64,000 nt of DNA from Methanobacteriota archaeon (GCA_023411115.1 JAEYPF010000015.1:1-64000); one strand, 5' to 3'; positions 8,049-17,020 are shown, counted from the stretch's first letter. Notes: a model not told the origin generated them from the letters alone. Numbers and translations: made by a program.

Positions 8049-8831
8049 ATGTCTAAAAGAATTTTAGTTGTAGAAGATGGAGAAATTTTAAGATTAGGAA
8101 CAACTTTACATCTAAAATCATTTGGATATGATGTAGTAGGTAATTTTAGCTCTGGCGAAGAGGCTATTACACATGCACCTGATTTAAAGCCGGATTTAAT
8201 TTTGATGGATATTAACTTGGCTGGAGATATTGATGGAATTGAAGCAGTAAAGCAGATTCATGAAAAATTAGATGTCCCGGTTGTATATCTTTCAGTATAT
8301 TCAGATATTCAAACAATTGAAAAAGCTGAATCTACTAATCCATTTAGATATATGATCAAACCTTTCAATGAAGATGATCTTAAATTTACCATTGAAACTG
8401 CTATCAATTCGCATAAACAGGAAAAAATATTGGAAGTTCTTAAAACTCATCAAAGTGTTTTAAATAATATTCAAGGGATTGTATATAGACTATATGCTGG
8501 GGAAAATTGGAAAACTGATTTTTTTAATGATATGTTCGAAAAAATGACTGGATTTAAATTAGATGAATTGGAAAGTAATGATATACATTTTTTAATGCCC
8601 CTAATATTGAAAGAGGATCAAAAAAAAGTAATAAATGCTTTAAATGATTCTATTAAATTAAAAATGTCTTTCAATATATATTATGGAATTAAAGATAAAA
8701 AAGGCGAAATCAGGCAGTTCTATGAAATGGGCAAACCTGTGGCTGGAATTAATGGGGAAATTATTCATGTTGATGGAACCGTTTTTGATGTTACTCATTT
8801 AACTAGTTTCAATGAGAGTGGAGGGTCTTAA
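8049..8831 (+). CDS. Response regulator with C-terminal PAS domain
   Basis: Signal transduction protein of 260 residues. A receiver domain spans 1-120: acidic pair Glu9/Asp10 in VVEDG, phospho-acceptor Asp54 in LILMDINL, the switch Ser in YLSVYSD and the Lys in MIKPF. A PAS-like sensor fold follows at about 130-250. No DNA-binding domain, so output is likely by protein contact, perhaps to the kinase encoded 36 bases downstream. First gene of a three-gene run on this strand (regulator, 7TM kinase, regulator). Receiver-PAS proteins of this type are common in Methanobacterium. Confidence 0.88.
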   Translation: MSKRILVVEDGEILRLGTTLHLKSFGYDVVGNFSSGEEAITHAPDLKPDLILMDINLAGDIDGIEAVKQIHEKLDVPVVYLSVYSDIQTIEKAESTNPFRYMIKPFNEDDLKFTIETAINSHKQEKILEVLKTHQSVLNNIQGIVYRLYAGENWKTDFFNDMFEKMTGFKLDELESNDIHFLMPLILKEDQKKVINALNDSIKLKMSFNIYYGIKDKKGEIRQFYEMGKPVAGINGEIIHVDGTVFDVTHLTSFNESGGS

Positions 8832-8867
8832 GTCAGATAAATTTTATTAAGTTAAAGAGGCACTTAT

Positions 8868-10517
8868 ATGAATTTTCAATACTCGCTTTATGGTATTATA
8901 CCTCTGATAAGTGCATTTGTTGTTTTAGCTTTAGCTATTTATGGTTTTAAACGGCGCTCTTCGAGGATACATTTATATTTCTCAATTTTAGCAATTTCTG
9001 TATTTTTCTGGTGCTTTGGATATGCTATGGAATTTTTTAGCATTGAAATGGGGATGAATATATTCTGGAACAAAATCAGCTATATTGGAGGAGCAATCGT
9101 GCCTGCAATGTGGGTTATATTTGTTTTAGAATATGGAAAATACGAAAAATATCTTAAAACATCCTATTTATGTCTTCTTTTGGTTTTACCAATAATAATT
9201 ATAATTATTGCATTTACAAATGAATGGCATGGACTTGTATGGCCAAGTATTATACAGATTTCAAATCAATCAGAAACACTTTTAATTTACAAACACGGTT
9301 TATTTTTCTGGATTACAGTGATATATGGTTGTATAATGACTTTAACGGGGATTATTCTTTTAATTAGGATGTTAATAACTTCATCCAGGACTCATTATCT
9401 GAATATTTTTATTTTAATGTTGAGTGGATTAATCCCTATGATTGCAATTATTGTCTACATAAGCAACATTATCAACATTCCGGGATTAGATATCACTCCC
9501 TTTGGGTTAACAATATCGGTGATATTGATTTCCATAATTATTTTTAAGTTTCGTTTTTTGGATATTCTTCCAATAGCCCACAAAATGCTCTTTAAAAGCA
9601 TGGTAAACGGCGTTTTAGTTTTCGACGCTGAAAATAAATTAATTGACGTAAATTCTGCTGCGAATTTAATAGGAATAAGTCATAAAGACATTGGTAAAAA
9701 TGCTAATGATATTTTTAGCAATTTTCCTGATTTTAAAGCTTTTTATAATGGATCAAAGTCAGAGTTTGAGTTATTTTTGGGAAATCCAATTAATCGATGG
9801 ATTGATGTACATATGACTTCTATTTATGATAATGAAAATATATTTCATGGTCGTTTAGTTATAATTCAGGATATTGATAGGTTAAAAAGATCTTTGGAAG
9901 AAAAAGAGTTAATGATGAAGGAAATTCATCACCGTGTGAAGAATAACATGCAGGTGATATCAAGCTTACTAAGTCTTCAGTCAATGTATCATGATGATAC
10001 AAAGGTTAGGAATATTCTTCGAGAAAGTCAGAATCGAGTTCAATCAATGGCACTGGCTCATGAAAGACTTTATCAAAGTGAAAATCTTTCCCAGATTGAC
10101 ATGAAAGAATACATAGATCAGGTGATTGTACACCTTTTTACATCTTACAGACAGGATATAAGTAAAATAAAAACATCGATACAGGTAGAATCAACTAAAA
10201 TGGACATCAATACAGCTATACCTGTAGGGCTAATTATCAACGAACTTTTAACCAATTCTTTAAAGTATGCTTTTCCCCAAGGAAGCGGTAAACTAAGCTT
10301 AAAACTTCAAACAACTAATAATCAGTACCTGTTGACAGTAGCTGATGATGGTATAGGGTTACCAGCTAATTTTCAGATTGATCAGACAAAAACATTAGGT
10401 TTTCAACTGGTTAATCGGCTGTTAATACAGCTACGGGGCTCAATAGAATTAAATGGAAATGAAGGGACAAAATTCTGCATTAAATTTCCTTATAGAGATC
10501 AAAATAATACAAAATGA
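8868..10517 (+). CDS. Membrane sensor histidine kinase (7TM, PAS, HisKA_2)
   Basis: Sensor kinase of 549 residues. Residues 8-230 hold about seven hydrophobic helices, matching the histidine-kinase N-terminal 7TM sensor region. A PAS fold lies at about 240-335. The HisKA_2 dimerisation box is KEIHHRVKNN with the phospho-acceptor at His354 or His355. The ATPase domain shows its N-box at INELLTNSLKYAF (about 457-469) and DDGIGLP. It sits between two receiver proteins, which are its likely partners. ATG start with a weak upstream site. The stimulus is unknown. Confidence 0.88.
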   Translation: MNFQYSLYGIIPLISAFVVLALAIYGFKRRSSRIHLYFSILAISVFFWCFGYAMEFFSIEMGMNIFWNKISYIGGAIVPAMWVIFVLEYGKYEKYLKTSYLCLLLVLPIIIIIIAFTNEWHGLVWPSIIQISNQSETLLIYKHGLFFWITVIYGCIMTLTGIILLIRMLITSSRTHYLNIFILMLSGLIPMIAIIVYISNIINIPGLDITPFGLTISVILISIIIFKFRFLDILPIAHKMLFKSMVNGVLVFDAENKLIDVNSAANLIGISHKDIGKNANDIFSNFPDFKAFYNGSKSEFELFLGNPINRWIDVHMTSIYDNENIFHGRLVIIQDIDRLKRSLEEKELMMKEIHHRVKNNMQVISSLLSLQSMYHDDTKVRNILRESQNRVQSMALAHERLYQSENLSQIDMKEYIDQVIVHLFTSYRQDISKIKTSIQVESTKMDINTAIPVGLIINELLTNSLKYAFPQGSGKLSLKLQTTNNQYLLTVADDGIGLPANFQIDQTKTLGFQLVNRLLIQLRGSIELNGNEGTKFCIKFPYRDQNNTK

Positions 10518-10552
10518 TTTTGGTAAACATAATTTAATTAAGTGGTGTTTCA

Positions 10553-11269
10553 ATGGGCAAAAAAATATTGATTGTGGAAGACGAGGGTATAACTTCATTT
10601 GAACTGGAAACAAAAATTGAGAACTGGGGATATTCAGTCATTGGCATCGCTATTTCTGGCGCTGAAGCATTCGACATGGCTATGGAACTTAAACCTGATT
10701 TAATAATTATGGATATAAGGCTCAATGGAATTGAAGATGGTGTAGAAGTAATAGAAAAAATTCGAAGTAGGATTGAAGTTCCTTTTATTTATGTTACGGC
10801 ACTTTCATCTGATAAAATCATGAGTCGAGCACACAAGACAGATCCATATGCGTTTATAATTAAACCATTCGATGATATGGAGTTAAAATTTGCTATTGAA
10901 CTTGCATTCTATAAACACGATTTGGAAGAAAAGTTTAAGAAATCTGATAAGAAATATACGGACTTAATGAATAATTTGATGACAGGCATTTTCATTGCGG
11001 ATATGGATGGAAACATAATGTTTATTAATAGTTTCCTGGCTGATATTTTAAGCAACACTTCTTCAAAGAATGCAATGGAAACTAATGAAATATTCCAAAA
11101 TCACTTCAAGACAAAAATTTTCCTAGAGAAATTGAAAAAAGACGGTGAAATCCACAATCAAATGTTGAAAATAGTGCTACAGAATAAAAGGTATATAGCA
11201 GTGAATTTAAGCGCTAAATTGAAAGATAACCTGATTTATGGTGTTGCTACTCCTCAATTGGCTTTTTAG
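10553..11269 (+). CDS. Response regulator with C-terminal PAS domain
   Basis: Receiver-PAS protein of 238 residues, paralogous to the one at 8049. The receiver domain (1-120) has IVEDEG with Glu9/Asp10, Asp54 in LIIMDIRL, the switch Thr in YVTALSSD and Lys in IIKPFDD. A short PAS-like fold follows (NNLMTGIFIADMDGNIM, about 142-158). No output domain of a transcription factor. It follows the 7TM kinase by 35 bases with GGTG before the ATG, so the three genes are probably cotranscribed. It converges with the kinase gene at 11291. Confidence 0.86.
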   Translation: MGKKILIVEDEGITSFELETKIENWGYSVIGIAISGAEAFDMAMELKPDLIIMDIRLNGIEDGVEVIEKIRSRIEVPFIYVTALSSDKIMSRAHKTDPYAFIIKPFDDMELKFAIELAFYKHDLEEKFKKSDKKYTDLMNNLMTGIFIADMDGNIMFINSFLADILSNTSSKNAMETNEIFQNHFKTKIFLEKLKKDGEIHNQMLKIVLQNKRYIAVNLSAKLKDNLIYGVATPQLAF

Positions 11270-11290
11270 CTGACTTGAGCAATGCATTTA

Positions 11291-12295
11291 TTATAACTCA
11301 AATTTTATTGTAAAAATAGTACCGTTGTCCCTTTTAACAGAAATTTGACCGTTTATTTGCTTGGTAAGCAGATTTACAATTGTAAGTCCGAATGAATCTG
11401 GATTTTCAAGGTCTATATATTCTGGAATTGATTTTCCATTATCTGAAACTATTAAAATGAAACCATCACTAGTTTTATGCAAACTTACACGTATAATTCC
11501 TTCTTTATCCTCTGAAAATGCATATTTTAAAGAATTGGATACTAATTCATTTATTATTAACCCTAAAATTAGCGCGGTGTCAACGTTAAATGAAATATCA
11601 TCAACATCCAGAAAATAGTGAATTTTTTTATCTGCAGAATATGTTTTTAAGACCTCTTCAAGCAGTTGCATGAAATAGTGATTTAAATCTATTTTTTCAA
11701 AGTTAGCATAACTATAGAGTTTTTGATGTATAATTGCCATAGCTTTGGCACGATTTTGTGAATCTAATAAGGCCTCTTTTGCATCTTGATCTTTTATATT
11801 AATTGCTTGAAGAGATAAAAGACCTGCTATAGTAACTAAGTTGTTTTTTACCCTGTGATGGGTCTCTTTCAGTAGTAATTCTTTCAATTCCAGTAAATTC
11901 TGGTTCTTTTTTTCTGCTTTCTTCTGTTTAGTAATATCTTGAGCAATGTGGCCACTTCCAATAAGATTTCCGTCATGGTCATATATTGGGCTAGTGGAAA
12001 CTAAAAGCCAAAAATCTGGAAATTCTACTTCTTCGGTGTGTTCTTCATTATTTTGAATTGTTTTAACATGCGGGCAAAATTCGGGAGGTTTGGACAGTCC
12101 ATGTGTTACATTATAACATTTTTCTCCCATTACGTCATGATTAATAAATGCTTTATTTTTCATGCTTTCATTTATACGAATAATTCTATGTTCCGTATCT
12201 AAAATCATCAGGGGAACTTCTGAAGCATTAAATATGGTTTCCCACATCTCTTTTGATATAAATGGCATGTTTCCATGTTCTGATTTAAAATTCAT
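11291..12295 (-). CDS. Soluble PAS sensor histidine kinase (HisKA_2)
   Basis: Cytosolic kinase of 334 residues. One PAS domain (about 15-125) carries a cysteine/histidine-rich loop (CYNVTHG, 60-66; CPHVK, 74-78), which in related PAS proteins can mark a metal or redox site; that is an inference. The phospho-acceptor box is KETHHRVKNN, His146 or His147. The ATPase N-box is GLIINELVSNSLKYAF and the G-box begins VSDNGKSIP. No membrane segments. It is encoded opposite to the preceding cluster and its partner may be any of the nearby receivers. Confidence 0.86.
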   Translation of the reverse strand: MNFKSEHGNMPFISKEMWETIFNASEVPLMILDTEHRIIRINESMKNKAFINHDVMGEKCYNVTHGLSKPPEFCPHVKTIQNNEEHTEEVEFPDFWLLVSTSPIYDHDGNLIGSGHIAQDITKQKKAEKKNQNLLELKELLLKETHHRVKNNLVTIAGLLSLQAINIKDQDAKEALLDSQNRAKAMAIIHQKLYSYANFEKIDLNHYFMQLLEEVLKTYSADKKIHYFLDVDDISFNVDTALILGLIINELVSNSLKYAFSEDKEGIIRVSLHKTSDGFILIVSDNGKSIPEYIDLENPDSFGLTIVNLLTKQINGQISVKRDNGTIFTIKFEL

Positions 12296-12469
12296 TTTAA
12301 GCGCCTACTGATTATTTTAAATCATATACACTAATTTAATTTATTATTGATGTGTTTGAATAATATGGTTTCCTATTAAAATAATGTACTAATGTAAAAG
12401 TCCTTGCTCATCAAACAATTAATAAGCTAATTCTATTGTATTCATCTCATTTAATCTTGTGAGATGCCA

Positions 12470-13447
12470 TTATTTGCCATTTAGAATAGGTAAAAGCGTA
12501 TCTATCTGTTTTTTCAAGCTGCACACTTCATCTAACATTTTTTGGCGTTGATTTTTGTAAATATTTAATTCTTCTTCTAACTTTTTTTGATGCTCTCCCA
12601 GTTCTTCGATTTTTTTGTCTTTTTCATTTATTGAATTAATGTATTTAACTTCTACTTTTTTTAGCTTCTTAATTTCTATTTCCTGTGATGCTGCTTTATC
12701 AGACGCCTTGAAAAAGTGGGTTTCTAAATTTTGAAGTTCATACTCTATTTTTTGCCGGGTTTTATTGTATTCATCACTATAGTTTTTCGAGGAAACATCA
12801 TCATTAGTTTTATTTTCTGATGGTTCTATGTAAGTTACATTCCCCTCTTTTTTTTCAATAACAGGTTTTAAATTCCCATCAACCGATTTTATTTTAACAT
12901 AGCCCTGATTCTGAAATTCTTCAACGGTTCTTGACAATGTATCATTTTCTTCTGTCGATATAATTTTATTCAAATTATCATCTCCTGTTACTTCAACATC
13001 CTGATTTTGGGGATTTACAACTTCTGATATTATTTTATCATCAGTTTGTGCTGTAAATTCCTTATTATCTAATTTTGAATCCCTATTTTTGAGCTGATTT
13101 TTGATGGCTGACTTTAAATGTTCGTCTTTATCTGTTTTTTGAATATAATCTCTATTATCGAGTTTTTTAACTCTTTTTGACAATTCGTCATCATTTTTTG
13201 AACTATAATATATTATGGGAGTTTTGTAGTCTGCATCTATCAGCTTAGAAGTTTCAATGCCGTCCAATTTGCCTTTAAGGTCGATATCCATTATTATAAG
13301 GTCATGATATATATTTTTAGCCTTTTCAACTGCTTCATTACCTGTTAAAGCTATTTTTGGGACTTCATATCCCCAACTTTCAAGTTTTAATTTGAGTGTA
13401 GAAGCTAAAATGCCATCATCTTCAACTACCAATATTTTTTCTGTCAT
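12470..13447 (-). CDS. Receiver-domain protein with long coiled coil
   Basis: Protein of 325 residues. The receiver domain (1-120) has VVEDDG, Asp54 in LIIMDIDL and an IYYSS switch region. The lysine region reads YIQKT rather than the usual KP, so the phosphorylation switch may be modified. Residues 120-225 are polar and low in complexity. Residues 225-320 form a strongly charged coiled coil (KKLKKVEVKYINSINEKDKK). A receiver fused to a coiled coil suggests a scaffold or oligomeric partner for the adjacent kinases. A 174-base gap separates it from the kinase downstream. Confidence 0.75.
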   Translation of the reverse strand: MTEKILVVEDDGILASTLKLKLESWGYEVPKIALTGNEAVEKAKNIYHDLIIMDIDLKGKLDGIETSKLIDADYKTPIIYYSSKNDDELSKRVKKLDNRDYIQKTDKDEHLKSAIKNQLKNRDSKLDNKEFTAQTDDKIISEVVNPQNQDVEVTGDDNLNKIISTEENDTLSRTVEEFQNQGYVKIKSVDGNLKPVIEKKEGNVTYIEPSENKTNDDVSSKNYSDEYNKTRQKIEYELQNLETHFFKASDKAASQEIEIKKLKKVEVKYINSINEKDKKIEELGEHQKKLEEELNIYKNQRQKMLDEVCSLKKQIDTLLPILNGK

Positions 13448-13955
13448 GGTATCCTCTCAACTGGCAAATTTATTTCGCCATTTATTGTAAAACCTGTTTT
13501 CAAAACTTTTTTAATGATTTGCTGTTTACCCGTCCTTTAATGTAATCCTAGTTTTGCCATTATGAATTGAATAATATTTATGATTAAGTTAAATTTTAGA
13601 AGATATGAAAATTACCAAATAGCACTAATTCACTAAAAACATACTTGCAAAAACTATTAATAAAACTTTAAAGTCTTATTATTTTTATAATTAGTAATAC
13701 TACTATTAAAAACATGTTGATTTTGTAGATAAACTAATAAAAAACAGATTAAAAGAAAAAAGTGAAATACATCAGATACGTGTCAATATGTACTTGATAT
13801 TCTATTTAGGGCATTATAAAGCCATAATTCATTCATCATTTTAGATATACTTTAATCCCAAGTATAATAAAGTGAAATGATAAATAATCGCACATTTAAA
13901 TTCCATAATTATTTATGCTTGAATAATCTTATAAACATAAAAAGGAGGTGAAATA
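13448..13955. other. Intergenic stretch without a gene
   Basis: About 500 bases of AT-rich sequence between a minus-strand and a plus-strand gene, so it should carry two divergent promoters. TTATAAACAT (13930-13939) is a plausible TATA-like element close to the small gene at 13956. I see no open frame, repeat or RNA here. Confidence 0.5.
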
Positions 13956-14114
13956 ATGGCAGAAGTTCAACAAATAAGCGGTGGCGCTATGATAGGATGG
14001 GCTATTATCCTTGCAATCATTTTATTACTTTTCCCCGGTCTTGTAATTATATTTGCTTGGATATCAGTGATCTTAATGTTCCTTGGTGGAATTGGTGTTA
14101 TGATGGCAAAATAA
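13956..14114 (+). CDS. 52-residue membrane protein
   Basis: A small gene with a perfect AAAGGAGGTGA site eight bases before the ATG. The peptide begins MAEVQQISGGAMIGW and is then almost wholly hydrophobic, forming two close helices (about 11-31 and 33-50) split by a proline-glycine turn (FPGL). It ends MMAK. I do not recognise a family. The very strong ribosome site implies abundant synthesis. It shares the strong-site, tiny-hydrophobic character of the peptide array at 56.7 kb but no sequence similarity is evident. Confidence 0.75.
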   Translation: MAEVQQISGGAMIGWAIILAIILLLFPGLVIIFAWISVILMFLGGIGVMMAK

Positions 14115-14354
14115 TTCAGGTTTATACTTATTAAATCTCTTAAATTTTATTTATACTATTTTTTTCTATTTTTTCCATTCTTTATACTAATTAAAATTCT
14201 ACTTTAAATGATTCAAATATTCTTTTTTGTTTAAATGCGTACGAATAAATATTTTCCTGCGATTAGAAACCTTTTTAACACATTTTTAATATAAGATCAA
14301 ATCGTAATACATTAATTAATATTAGTATTACAAAATAAGCGTAGAGGTGATAAC

Positions 14355-14684
14355 TTGAGGAAACAATTATTAGTTCTTTTAGTTGCCCTTGCAGTTGCAA
14401 TAGGACTTTCAGGATCAGCTGTTGCTCAATCTACAGTGACAGTGCCGATTTCTGGCGGTACATATCATCCAAAATTGCTTACTGTTAAAACAGGGACTAC
14501 CGTAATTTGGGTAAACAGAGAATCTGAACCCCATACTGTGACAAGCGTTAGAGGATTGTTCAATAGCGGCCATATAATGCCTGGAGGTCATTATAGAGCT
14601 ACTTTTACTAAAGCAGGCATATATCCTTACTATTGCACATTACATCCGAAAACAATGAGGGGTACACTAGTAGTTAGAAGATAA
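14355..14684 (+). CDS. Secreted cupredoxin-like (blue copper) protein
   Basis: Small exported protein of 109 residues. Residues 1-24 are a signal peptide ending AVA before Gln25. The mature part is one plastocyanin/azurin-like domain with a full type-1 copper ligand set: His60 (EPHTV), Cys94 (YYCTLHP), His97 and Met101 (TMRG). Such proteins carry electrons or store copper outside the membrane. It is unusual in a strictly anaerobic methanogen, where its partner is not obvious. The TTG start is supported by GAGGTGA four to five bases upstream. Monocistronic. Confidence 0.88.
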   Translation: MRKQLLVLLVALAVAIGLSGSAVAQSTVTVPISGGTYHPKLLTVKTGTTVIWVNRESEPHTVTSVRGLFNSGHIMPGGHYRATFTKAGIYPYYCTLHPKTMRGTLVVRR

Positions 14685-14753
14685 CAAAATTGTAAACTAA
14701 AAATCAAAAAATTCTTTATTTATTTTTTTATAAGCAGTGTTTTATAGTTAATA

Positions 14754-15116
14754 CTAATCTGTACTTTCTTTCGGTGATTTTGATCTTTTAAAGGCACCTA
14801 TAAAACCTCCAATTGATCCAATAATGCCGCTAAATACTACTGTAATTAATAGAATAAGTGCAAATATGCCTAATCCACCACCTATAAGGACTTCAAGTTG
14901 AATTAAGTTTAGTATTCCAATAATCATTCCAGATATAATACCAACAATTGCACCGTGATTTGCACCATTCCTGTATTCTCCACCAACTGTGTAACCAACA
15001 TACATTGTTGCTATAAGGTATCCTATTAAGCCTCCAAATGGCAAAAACATTGAAAGGGCAATATTAAGTATTAAGGCCAATACTAAACCAATTATTATAG
15101 TTTTCCAGTTAATCAT
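14754..15116 (-). CDS. Four-helix membrane protein, DUF5518-like
   Basis: Integral membrane protein of 120 residues with glycine-rich helices (IIGLVLALILNIAL, LIGYLIATMYVGYTVGG, IVGIISGMIIGILNLI, then a C-terminal pair) and the MNWK-type N-terminus seen in DUF5518 proteins of Methanobacteriales. Function unknown. It follows the gene at 15146 by 29 bases on the same strand and is a distant paralogue, so the two probably form an operon. ATG preceded by GAGGA. Confidence 0.72.
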   Translation of the reverse strand: MINWKTIIIGLVLALILNIALSMFLPFGGLIGYLIATMYVGYTVGGEYRNGANHGAIVGIISGMIIGILNLIQLEVLIGGGLGIFALILLITVVFSGIIGSIGGFIGAFKRSKSPKESTD

Positions 15117-15145
15117 TTTTTTTCCTCTATCTGTATTTTAATTCG

Positions 15146-15544
15146 TCACTTTTTAACAGCAACACCAATAATTCCACCAATTAATCCTAAAATAAAGCTC
15201 AAAATTACCGATAATTCAAGGATAATATATCCTGCGATTATGGTGCCTCCTGTTATGGCCCCTATTTTAGAGGATATGAATCCAGAAACGGCACTTATAT
15301 CTCCAATGCCTATAATGAATAATAACGCTATTATTAAACCACCAACTAATCCTGAAATTGCCCCTACAACAGCACCATCTTTTTCGTCCATTCCTTCATA
15401 ATCTTCATATCCTTTGGTAAAGTAAGAAGCTAAGAATCCTCCAACAATTGGGCCTAAAAAGGAGATGGGTAAGAAGACTATTGATAATACAATTGTTAAA
15501 GCAGCATTAATTAGAGCACTTGGTCCCATAATTTTCCAGTTCAT
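15146..15544 (-). CDS. Glycine-rich membrane protein, DUF5518-like
   Basis: Integral membrane protein of 132 residues, starting MNWKIMGPSALINAALTI, with about four hydrophobic helices and a conserved charged loop (FTKGYEDYEGMDEKDGAVVG) before a glycine-rich helix. The same layout, with a loop followed by GAIVG or GAVVG, is present in the downstream paralogue. Family role unknown. Start ATG with GAGTTGAT upstream. Confidence 0.7.
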   Translation of the reverse strand: MNWKIMGPSALINAALTIVLSIVFLPISFLGPIVGGFLASYFTKGYEDYEGMDEKDGAVVGAISGLVGGLIIALLFIIGIGDISAVSGFISSKIGAITGGTIIAGYIILELSVILSFILGLIGGIIGVAVKK

Positions 15545-15739
15545 TTAATCAACTCAAAAGTTTGTGTATATTAGAAATTCGCTTATCTTATTTAATGTTT
15601 TTAATGATTTTTTATTCTGGCGGATATTCAGTTATACTTTATGAATGTATGATTATCATATCACTTTTAAACTCACAACAACCTTAATAAGATCAATGAT
15701 CTAAGAATACTAAAAACACATTGTATCAGGCGATTAAAC

Positions 15740-16231
15740 GTGAAAAAAAGAAGATACATCTTTCTTGACGAAAAGGCGAAAATAGATAGGCTGACCAATA
15801 AACTAAAAAAGTATGAGAGATATAAGCCTCATGGTCTAAAAACTTCCGAAGAAGACTTTCGATTACAGGAAAAGTTGGCCCAGCTGAGTATAGTAGCAAG
15901 TAATTTCATGATGACTGGCCACAGTCCTACCCTGGTTTTAACTAAGCGAGAAGAAGGAGACGAAGTTATGCTGCCAGTTGGTGGGGGCCAAAAAGACAGG
16001 GCTAAAGAAATAATATGCAAAGTCGATTTCAGGAAACTCTATCGTGGTGGAAAGGGCAGAAATATAGACCCTATGATGATAATAACGGCCATCTGTATGT
16101 ACGTCATGAGGCAGGATAACCCTAGACGAGGGGATATAAAATATTCCAACGATTTTATCAGGAATGTTGGTGTAACCAAAGAAATTTACAGCCATATAAG
16201 CAAAAAGCTGGACTCTTACCAAAAAATGTAG
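15740..16231 (+). CDS. Orphan basic protein with possible TFB/cyclin-like segment
   Basis: Protein of 163 residues, rich in Lys and Arg, without membrane segments. I do not recognise it firmly. Residues about 110-158 (PMMIITAICMYVMRQ, then GVTKEIYSHISKKL) resemble the second half of a TFIIB/TFB cyclin repeat, where an Ala-rich helix and a GVT-turn-helix contact BRE DNA. The zinc ribbon and B-finger of real TFB are absent. It could be a transcription-factor fragment or an unrelated helical protein. GTG start with GGCGAT eight bases upstream. Directly downstream lie two copies of a TATA-containing repeat. Confidence 0.5.
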   Translation: MKKRRYIFLDEKAKIDRLTNKLKKYERYKPHGLKTSEEDFRLQEKLAQLSIVASNFMMTGHSPTLVLTKREEGDEVMLPVGGGQKDRAKEIICKVDFRKLYRGGKGRNIDPMMIITAICMYVMRQDNPRRGDIKYSNDFIRNVGVTKEIYSHISKKLDSYQKM

Positions 16232-16233
16232 AA

Positions 16234-16271
16234 TTTGATAGGTCGCTTTATATAGTGATAGCAAAAATATC
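16234..16271. repeat. Direct repeat copy 1 with TATA-like core
   Basis: A 38-base segment that recurs at 16457-16494 with one mismatch (T or C in GGTCGC-T/C-TTATATAG-type context). The core TTTATATA (16247-16254) fits archaeal box A. The 25 bases that follow are also partly conserved between copies (TTATTTTCTAA), as expected around a start site. It begins right at the stop of the preceding gene. Probably a duplicated promoter. Confidence 0.6.
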
Positions 16272-16456
16272 AAGATTTATTTTCTAACTTATTTTATAAA
16301 TTCTATTAAGTATAGCTATTTGTGTCTTATTTTCATTAATTTATGGCTAAAATATTTTAATTTTATTTTAAAGGATTTTTTTAGCAAATTTATCATAATT
16401 GAAGATATTTATAAGTTAATTATCCAAAATAATAGTTATAGTCATGTATCGTATTT

Positions 16457-16494
16457 TTTGATAGGTCGCTCTATATAGTGATAGCAAAAATATC
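16457..16494. repeat. Direct repeat copy 2 with TATA-like core
   Basis: Second copy of the 38-base repeat, 223 bases after the first. Here the core is CTATATAG. The 185 bases between copies and about 120 bases after copy 2 contain no frame worth calling; a small GCC-AGG-GCT-type hairpin (about 16572-16583) lies after copy 2. The layout suggests two tandem small untranslated transcripts, not proven. The rest of the 16232-16618 gap is AT-rich. Confidence 0.55.
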
Positions 16495-16618
16495 GAACTT
16501 ATTTTTCTAATTACTTTATCTAAACTTAAAACTGGTAAAAATCTATTTTTATTGAGTACAACTACCAATAGCCAGGGCTATCGTCTCTAGAGAAAAAGAG
16601 ATTAATTTAAAAGAAAGC

Positions 16619-17020
16619 TTAGAATACGTGAGTTATAGACACGACTCCAAATGTTTCATTGGTGCTCTGACTTTCAATAACCTTGTTTCCCTGTATTATC
16701 TGCACTAATAATAACTGAGTGCTATTATCTGTTTTCCGGAAAGTAACAGATACTGTACCGGGATTAGGCCCTAAATTATACCTATTATTTGCGTTTCCTT
16801 GTACTGTCCGATTTCCCGTATTATCTGAGATCGTACCGTTCCACGTTCCTTGATAATTTACATTTATCACTACATTTCCGGCAGAAGTATTTGCACTGGG
16901 ACTTGGAGATTGATTTTGTCCCTGGCTGTTATTCCCTGCTGGTTGATTGATACAGCCAGATGCAGAAACCATTAATAGAAAAATGAACATTATAGATAAA
17001 TATTTACCAATTTTATTCAA
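16619..17020 (-). CDS. Secreted lipoprotein, function unknown
   Basis: Lipoprotein of 133 residues. The signal peptide ends in a lipobox SASGC with Cys23. A low-complexity N/Q/S/P linker follows (about 25-48), then a beta-rich domain (VVINVNYQGTWNGTISD...) to the C-terminus. Several N-x-S/T sites could be glycosylated by AglB, encoded at 34.5 kb. The TTG start is supported by GGGGAGTGAT three bases before it. No recognised family. Confidence 0.75.
   Translation of the reverse strand: MNKIGKYLSIMFIFLLMVSASGCINQPAGNNSQGQNQSPSPSANTSAGNVVINVNYQGTWNGTISDNTGNRTVQGNANNRYNLGPNPGTVSVTFRKTDNSTQLLLVQIIQGNKVIESQSTNETFGVVSITHVF

Noticed and set aside
15938..16273. Minus-strand frame opposite the TFB-like orphan
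   Set aside because: Shadow of the plus-strand gene and runs into the repeat; no ribosome site.
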